Shown: piece after piece, positions 30,271 to 34,520 of the stretch
Position numbering within the stretch: position 1 is the first letter of the stretch
How the letters are laid out: each line of letters starts with the position of its first letter
NCBI RefSeq assembly: GCF_028689305.1
Contig: NZ_JAQTWM010000027.1
Location: forward strand, 6,013-40,532
Reading direction: 5' to 3'
Length of the DNA: 34,520 nt
From: Rhodoferax sp.
GTDB taxonomy: Bacteria; Pseudomonadota; Gammaproteobacteria; Burkholderiales; Burkholderiaceae_C
Made by a program: the position numbers and the translations under genes
The notes under the pieces: model-generated
Told to the model about the DNA's origin: nothing
Database searches by the model: none
Seen by the model: only the letters and a program-made list of their open reading frames with translations

Positions 30271-30305
30271 TTGTGTGGCCAGCAAGGGTAGCCGGATAAT
30301 CCGGC
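30271..30305 (+). promoter_or_regulatory. elbB: Candidate elbB promoter with palindrome over the -10 box
   Basis: TTGTGT (30271-30276) and GATAAT (30295-30300) are 18 bases apart. The -10 lies inside a perfect palindrome GCCGGAT-A-ATCCGGC (30291-30305), 20 bp before the elbB ATG. Such an overlap would suit a repressor. Confidence 0.4.
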
Positions 30306-30325
30306 CAAACTACCGAAAGGCGTCT

Positions 30326-31015
30326 ATGTCCCAAGCTCACAACCCCCCCAAAGTGGCCGTGCTGCTGGCTGGCTGCGGCCACCTGGATGGCGCCGAAGTA
30401 CGCGAAGCCGTGTTGACGCTGCTGGCGCTTGACCAGCACGGCGCGGCGTTCCAGTGTATTGCGCCCAACGCGCCACAGTTCCATGTGGTTAATCACGTCA
30501 CCGGTGAGCCGGTGCCCGGGGCACAGCGCAACATCCTGGAAGAATCCAGCCGCATTGCCCGCCTTGGCCAGTGCCTGGACCTGGCCCAGGCCCGGGTGCA
30601 GGACTACGACGCGCTGGTCATGCCCGGCGGTTATGGCGTGGCCAAGAACCATTGCAGCTTTGCCTTCAAGGGGGCCGAGGCCGAGGTGCGTCCCGACGTG
30701 GCGGCGTTTGTGCGCGGCTTTTTTGCCAGCGGCAAGCCGGTGGGCGCGATTTGTATAGCCCCGGCGCTGGTGGCGCTGGCACTGCATCAGGCGGCTGACA
30801 GTGCAGCGCTCACGCTGGGCAACGATGCGGGTTGTGCCGCCGCCATGCGGCAACTGGGCCAGCAGCATGAAAACACCCCTAACGCCCGCGACATTGTGAT
30901 TGACGAAGCACACAAACTCGTCACCACCCCGGCCTACATGTTTGATGACGCCCGCCTCAGTGATGTGTTCACCGGCATTGAACGCTGCGTGGCCGAGGTG
31001 CTCAAGCGGGTCTGA
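30326..31015 (+). CDS. elbB: Isoprenoid biosynthesis glyoxalase ElbB (ES1/DJ-1-like)
   Basis: A 229-residue class-I glutamine-amidotransferase-like protein of the ElbB/ES1 group. Motifs: VAVLLAGCGHLDGAEVREAV (about 10-29), LVMPGGYGVAKNHCSFAFKG (97-116) and a nucleophile-elbow Cys143 in GAICIAPAL. E. coli ElbB has glyoxalase activity and was found in screens linked to isoprenoid production. The ATG at 30326 follows GAAAGG at a suitable distance; the frame is open 17 codons earlier. It is followed by a dispersed repeat before the convergent kinase gene. Confidence 0.9.
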   Translation: MSQAHNPPKVAVLLAGCGHLDGAEVREAVLTLLALDQHGAAFQCIAPNAPQFHVVNHVTGEPVPGAQRNILEESSRIARLGQCLDLAQARVQDYDALVMPGGYGVAKNHCSFAFKGAEAEVRPDVAAFVRGFFASGKPVGAICIAPALVALALHQAADSAALTLGNDAGCAAAMRQLGQQHENTPNARDIVIDEAHKLVTTPAYMFDDARLSDVFTGIERCVAEVLKRV

Positions 31016-31048
31016 AGGCCTGGGCTGGCTTGGGCACCAGCTTACCAG

Positions 31049-31106
31049 TCTTTTTGGCCTCTAGCCCGGAAGAAATAAGCTTGTATAGCTATATAAAGCA
31101 TAGCAA
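31049..31106 (+). repeat. Dispersed repeat copy A
   Basis: TCTTTTTGGCCTCTAGCCC starts here, followed by a variable part with AAATAAGC and a hairpin GCTAT (31088-31092)/ATAGC (31100-31104). It lies between the converging elbB and histidine kinase genes. It shares a GGCCTCTAGCCC core with the copy at 7101. Confidence 0.65.
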
Positions 31107-31124
31107 TTTAACGCCTGGGCGAAT

Positions 31125-32459
31125 TCAGCTGCGGGGCAAGCACAGCGTTGCCGCCAGGCCGCCTTGGGGGCGGTTGTGCAGGCTCAGTTCACCGTCGTGC
31201 AGCAGGGCGATGTCGCGGGCAATTGACAGGCCCAGGCCGACGCCGCCGTGCTGGCTGCGGGCGCTGTCCACGCGGTAATAGGGCTCGGTGACCTTGGCCA
31301 GTTCCGCCGGGGCGATGCCGGGGCCGTCGTCCTGCACGGTGATGCGCAGCTGGGCGGTGCTGTCTTGCACGTCAATGCTCACCTGCTGGCCGTATTTGAA
31401 GGCGTTGTCGATCAGGTTTTGCAGCGCCCGGCGCAGGGCGCTCAGGCGGGCGGTGAAGGGTGAGTGCGCCTGGCCGCTGAGGCTGATGCTGCGGCCCAGC
31501 ACCCGTGCGTCTTCGGCCATGCTTTCCAGCAGCGCGTTGATGTCGATCGGGCGCACCGGCTCCTGGTCCTGCAGGCCGCGCAGGTAGTCCAGCGTGGCGT
31601 CCAGCATGGTGGCCATGGCCTCCAGGTCGGCCGCCATCTGGTCACGCAGGGTGTCGTCGCTGACCAGTTCGGCGCGCAGGCGCAGGCGTGTCAGCGGTGT
31701 GCGCAGGTCGTGTGACACCGAGGCCAGCGCCCGTGCCCGTTCGTTGACCAGCCGTTTGATGCGGGTCTGCATGCGGTTGAACGCCTGGGTGGCGCTGCGG
31801 GTTTCGCTGCTGCCCTGCGTGGGCAGCGGCGGGGCGTCCAGGTCGCTGCCCAGGGCGTCGGCCGCCCGGGCCAGTTGCTGCAGGGGCAGGGTGGCCTGCC
31901 GCACCGCAATCATGACCACGGCCGTGACGATCACCAGTGTCGCCAGCAGCTGGGCGATCAGGTCGTTGGACAGTGCCGGTGGCGCGGCTTCCGCGGCGCG
32001 CCGAACCGTGATGCGTACCCATTGACCACTTTGCAGACGCACATCAAAACTGCGCTGCAGGGTGTCAGCCGGTGAGCCCGTCGCCAGGTCAACGTGGCGG
32101 ATGTCGCGCTGGCTGCCCAGCTGTGCCGCCAGCATATGGCCAATGACCCCGCGCGGTGGGTTGGGCGACACTTGGCCGGGCGCCACCTTTGCCACACTCA
32201 GATCGTCGTCCTGCAGGGCGGGCAGGGCCATGTCAAGCTGCGTCACCCCCACGGTTTCCAGCACCCGCACGGTTCGGGCGATGCGCTCGGCAAAGCCGGT
32301 GGCGCGTGCCTGTGTCACCACGCTGGAGCGTTCATCCCATTGCAGCCACAGGCTGACACCTTGCGCCACCAGCAGGCCGGCCAGCAGGATCAGCGCCACG
32401 CGGGCATACAGGCTGGAGGGCAGGGCACGCAGCTGCCAGTGAGGCCAGTTCAAACGCAT
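31125..32459 (-). CDS. EnvZ-type sensor histidine kinase
   Basis: A 444-residue membrane kinase. Helix 1 spans about 21-40, a periplasmic sensing loop about 41-165, helix 2 about 167-187 and a HAMP linker to about 240. The HisKA domain has the phospho-acceptor His250 in SVSHDLRTPLTRLRLR. The ATPase domain follows, with ALQNLIDNAFKYG (N box) and DDGPGI, GGVGLGLSIA (G boxes). The dimerisation motif is EnvZ-like. It overlaps the response regulator gene by 10 bases, so they are one operon. The signal is unknown; a small secreted protein is encoded divergently and may be part of sensing. Confidence 0.9.
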   Translation of the reverse strand: MRLNWPHWQLRALPSSLYARVALILLAGLLVAQGVSLWLQWDERSSVVTQARATGFAERIARTVRVLETVGVTQLDMALPALQDDDLSVAKVAPGQVSPNPPRGVIGHMLAAQLGSQRDIRHVDLATGSPADTLQRSFDVRLQSGQWVRITVRRAAEAAPPALSNDLIAQLLATLVIVTAVVMIAVRQATLPLQQLARAADALGSDLDAPPLPTQGSSETRSATQAFNRMQTRIKRLVNERARALASVSHDLRTPLTRLRLRAELVSDDTLRDQMAADLEAMATMLDATLDYLRGLQDQEPVRPIDINALLESMAEDARVLGRSISLSGQAHSPFTARLSALRRALQNLIDNAFKYGQQVSIDVQDSTAQLRITVQDDGPGIAPAELAKVTEPYYRVDSARSQHGGVGLGLSIARDIALLHDGELSLHNRPQGGLAATLCLPRS

Positions 32460-33181
32460 GTGCTGCTGGCCTCCACCACGGCGGCCAGCACATACCCTTC
32501 ACCGCGCACGGTCTTGATCAGTTGGGGTTCGCGGCTGTCATCACGCAGGCGCTGGCGCAGCCGGCTCACCTGCACGTCAATGGCGCGGTCGTAGGCCTCG
32601 GCTTCGCGGCCATGGATCATCTCGATCAGCTGGTCGCGGGTGACCACCCGGTTGGGGTGCTCCAGCAAGATGCGCAGCAGGCGGAATTCACCACCCGACA
32701 GCGGTGTGGCCACGCCGTCGGGGGCGCTCAGCAGTCGTGCTGCCGTGTCCAGGCACCAGCCGGCAAAACGCAGGCAGCGCACCGGCTCCGGTTTCAGATT
32801 GGGCGGCAGGGCCCGGGTGCGGCGCAAAATGGATTTGATGCGGGCCAGCAGTTCACGCGGGTTGAAGGGTTTGACCAGGTAGTCATCGGCCCCCATCTCG
32901 ATGCCCACGATGCGGTCGGTTTCTTCGCCACGGGCGGTGAGCATGATCACCGGCAGGCTGGACTTGGCGCGCAGGTCACGGCACAACGTCAGGCCATCGG
33001 TGTCGGGCAGCATCAGGTCCAGCACCAGCAGGTCAACCGCGTGGCGCTCCAGCATCTGCCACATCTCGTGGCCATCGCGGGCGGCAATGGCCTCAAAGCC
33101 GTTGCGCGCCAGATAGTCCACCAGCAGGCGGCGGATTTCGGGTTCGTCATCCACGATCAGGATGCAGTCACTTTTTTCCAT
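32450..33181 (-). CDS. OmpR-family response regulator
   Basis: A 243-residue regulator with receiver (acidic pair in VDDEPE, phospho-Asp55 in LLVLDLMLPD, Lys in LVKPFNPREL) and a C-terminal winged helix ending IKTVRGEGYVL, the OmpR/PhoB hallmark. ATG at 33181 was chosen by homology; the frame is open to 33349, and the ribosome site is weak. It is the partner of the EnvZ-type kinase downstream. A 10-bp-period direct repeat in the divergent region is a likely binding site. Confidence 0.92.
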   Translation of the reverse strand: MEKSDCILIVDDEPEIRRLLVDYLARNGFEAIAARDGHEMWQMLERHAVDLLVLDLMLPDTDGLTLCRDLRAKSSLPVIMLTARGEETDRIVGIEMGADDYLVKPFNPRELLARIKSILRRTRALPPNLKPEPVRCLRFAGWCLDTAARLLSAPDGVATPLSGGEFRLLRILLEHPNRVVTRDQLIEMIHGREAEAYDRAIDVQVSRLRQRLRDDSREPQLIKTVRGEGYVLAAVVEASSTCV

Positions 33182-33258
33182 GGCATGCCATTGTGGGTTC
33201 TTGGAAGGCAAGCGTACAAGCGGGCCCCTGGTGTTGCCAGCCGCATGTACCGGGGTTT

Positions 33259-33274
33259 TGTAACCCACTGTAAC
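33259..33274. promoter_or_regulatory. OmpR-type direct repeat TGTAAC-N4-TGTAAC
   Basis: TGTAAC at 33259-33264 and again at 33269-33274, one DNA turn apart, which is the classical arrangement for OmpR-family dimers. A related TGTACC lies at 33246-33251. It is in the divergent region between the response regulator and the small secreted protein. Confidence 0.55.
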
Positions 33275-33363
33275 GCAAGCCCGCGGTGCAACAGGGCGAT
33301 GCAAATTCGCCGTTGGCAGCAACACTGGCTTGACATGACTGCGCTCCAATCATTCCCAGGGAA

Positions 33364-33378
33364 GCCGGCAAAGCCGGC
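33364..33378. promoter_or_regulatory. Hairpin in the leader of the small secreted protein gene
   Basis: GCCGGC (33364-33369), AAA, GCCGGC (33373-33378) gives a 6-bp stem 29 bp before the ATG. TTGACA at 33330-33335 could be a -35 box, but no good -10 was found. Confidence 0.3.
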
Positions 33379-33407
33379 CAACCGCTTCAGTCAACAAGGA
33401 GTACATC

Positions 33408-33803
33408 ATGAAAACCGCAACCACCCTCAAGTTCGTGACCTTGGCCGCCCTGCTCGGAGCGGCTCTGAGCGTTACCGTGCTGGCCCAGCCCGGCCCCGGC
33501 CCCGGCCCAGGTGCCGGAGGACCGATGATGCAGGGCGCCAGCCAGGCCGGACCTGCCGCACGCGGCATGCGCAACATGCGTTTTGACAAAAACAACACGC
33601 CTGGCTGGTCGTTGATGACGGCTGAGGAGCGCCGGGCCTTCCAAACCAAGATGCACGCGGTCAAGACCTATGAGGAATGCAAGTTGCTGCAGACGGAACA
33701 TCACACCGCGATGGAAGCACGGGCCAAGGAAAAAGGCGTGACCTTGCCAACGCCGCGCCAAAACGGCTGTGACAACATGAAAGCACGTGGCTTCATCAAG
33801 TGA
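33408..33803 (+). CDS. Small secreted/periplasmic protein, unknown function
   Basis: A 131-residue protein with a Sec signal peptide (basic start, hydrophobic core, probable cleavage VLA|QP after residue 26). A Pro-Gly repeat (PGPGPGPGAGG) and a Met/Arg-rich segment follow, then a conserved-looking helical part, WSLMTAEERRAFQTKM. Two cysteines (EECK and NGCDNM) may form a disulphide. A strong AAGGAG site precedes the ATG. I do not recognise a named family. It is divergent from an OmpR-type two-component system with an OmpR-like site between, so it is probably controlled by that system. It could act like CpxP-type periplasmic modulators, but that is speculation. Confidence 0.75.
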   Translation: MKTATTLKFVTLAALLGAALSVTVLAQPGPGPGPGAGGPMMQGASQAGPAARGMRNMRFDKNNTPGWSLMTAEERRAFQTKMHAVKTYEECKLLQTEHHTAMEARAKEKGVTLPTPRQNGCDNMKARGFIK

Positions 33804-33844
33804 TCAGCCTGCGCTGGCAATCAGACATGTCAGCAATCTTATGA

Positions 33845-33903
33845 GCTTTTTTGCCATCCAACCCGGACAGAATAACGGCTTATTGCTATGTTAAGTGTAG
33901 CAA
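33845..33903 (+). repeat. Dispersed repeat copy B
   Basis: GCTTTTTTGCCATCCAACCC, a variable part with AGAATAAC, then a hairpin TTGCTA (33883-33888)/TAGCAA (33898-33903). It has the same layout as copy A but is more diverged. It lies between the converging small secreted protein and patatin genes. Confidence 0.55.
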
Positions 33904-33909
33904 TATCGT

Positions 33910-34520
33910 CTAGATACTGACCGGGTGGCTAGCCTGCCACTTCTGGATTGCCTGGCGCAGTTCAGGCAGGGCCAGTGCGACGGCCTTTTCACCTTCGAGA
34001 ATGGCGCGGTCTTTCTGGTCAAAGTCGGTGGCGCCAATCAGTCCGACCTTGGGGCGGATCACCACGTCCGCACGCGCCAGTTCCTGTTCGGTCAGGTGTT
34101 TGATCATGATCCTCAGCGTGCTGCTCACCGCCTGGCCCAGACCGCCGAAGGCTTGACGCTGCTCCAGCTGGGCCGAGATGTCCACCGCCACCACCAGGTC
34201 AGCGCCCAGCTCACGCACGGCATCCACCGGCACCGGGCTGGCCAGGCAGCCGTCCACATAGGTCTTGCCTTCAATCTGGGCCGGTTTGAAAAAGAGTGGA
34301 AAACTGCTGGAGGCACGCACCGCCTGACCCGTGTTGCCGCGGGCAAAGTCAATCCGGCGGCCGTTGTCACCCCGGGTGGCGACGGCCACAAAAGGTTTGC
34401 CGAGCTGGTCAATGGGGCGGTTTTTCACCAGCTCATTGACATAGTCCTGCAGCTTCTGGCCGATCAGCAGCCCCTCCCAGGGGGTGCGCAGGTTGAGGTC
34501 TTTCACCTTGTTCTCGTCCA
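33910..34520 (-). CDS. Patatin-like phospholipase, C-terminal part (partial)
   Basis: The 3' portion of a gene cut by the right edge; about 203 residues are visible. AVRASSSFPLFFKPAQIEGKTYVDGCLASPVPVDAVRELGADLVVAVDI matches the second half of bacterial patatin-like (RssA/NTE-type) hydrolases. The catalytic Asp is in VDGCLASPVPV, while the nucleophile GxSxG lies beyond the window. Residues after that are helical, ending WQASHPVSI. Such enzymes cleave acyl chains from phospholipids. The frame reads through the edge, so no start is assigned. Confidence 0.88.
   Translation of the reverse strand, partial: DENKVKDLNLRTPWEGLLIGQKLQDYVNELVKNRPIDQLGKPFVAVATRGDNGRRIDFARGNTGQAVRASSSFPLFFKPAQIEGKTYVDGCLASPVPVDAVRELGADLVVAVDISAQLEQRQAFGGLGQAVSSTLRIMIKHLTEQELARADVVIRPKVGLIGATDFDQKDRAILEGEKAVALALPELRQAIQKWQASHPVSI

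Noticed and set aside
1-34520. CRISPR arrays, tRNA or rRNA genes, complete insertion sequences
   Set aside because: No regularly spaced repeats, cloverleaf-like sequences or transposase motifs were seen by eye on either strand.

Overview
The window looks like the chromosome of a Gram-negative betaproteobacterium, probably Burkholderiales and perhaps Comamonadaceae (Rhodoferax/Polaromonas-like). This is inferred from gene content (TRAP uptake, FdsGBACD-type NAD-linked formate dehydrogenase, an ExaC-type aldehyde dehydrogenase with an AcoR-like activator), high GC, and a short dispersed repeat that I associate with that family. No rRNA, tRNA, CRISPR array, intact transposase or phage gene was seen.

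Layout. 1-496 is the 3' end of dxs. 646-4277 encodes a TakP-like TRAP transporter whose binding protein (+) converges on its two permease genes (-) across a strong bidirectional terminator. 4409-7938 is a tungstate-type system: a ModE-like one-component regulator (-) diverges from tupBCA (+). 8056-14506 is a minus-strand ion-homeostasis block that looks less GC-rich than its flanks. In transcription order it holds a ClC Cl-/H+ exchanger, a MASE1 histidine kinase with a FixJ/NarL-type response regulator, a CaCA cation/Ca2+ exchanger, then a small membrane protein and a putative Na+/H+ antiporter. The last two genes sit behind a structured leader that resembles a riboswitch. 14636-15950 carries a DapB-like oxidoreductase and a MarR regulator; nested palindromes lie in the DapB/ClC divergent promoter. 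15951-16615 is a decayed stretch holding a truncated YciI-like gene, an orphan IPTL-CTERM tail and a dispersed repeat.

16616-20774 is a DUF779 protein and an ExaC-type aldehyde dehydrogenase, divergent from an AcoR-like sigma54 activator, with a near-consensus -24/-12 element before the dehydrogenase. 20812-30223 is a formate module: a LysR regulator (a candidate FdsR), an OFA-family oxalate/formate transporter, an HPP membrane protein, and fdsG-fdsB-fdsA-fdhD(fdsC)-fdsD, tightly packed and mostly overlapping. 30326-31015 is elbB. 31125-33181 is an OmpR/EnvZ-type two-component system, divergent from a small secreted protein, with a 10-bp-period direct repeat between them. The right edge holds the 3' part of a patatin-like phospholipase gene.

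How the parts fit. tupBCA would supply the group-6 oxyanion (tungstate or molybdate) needed for the bis-MGD centre of FdsA. FdhD/FdsC sulfurates that cofactor and FdsD assists assembly. The OFA carrier could bring in formate or oxalate, and the aldehyde dehydrogenase feeds NADH from alcohol-derived aldehydes. These links are inferences from content and proximity.

The most unusual observations are: (i) a dispersed intergenic repeat that appears to form the coding sequence of the TupA signal peptide; (ii) a pseudoknot-capable leader RNA before the small membrane protein/antiporter pair; and (iii) the ClC-kinase-regulator-CaCA-antiporter ion block.
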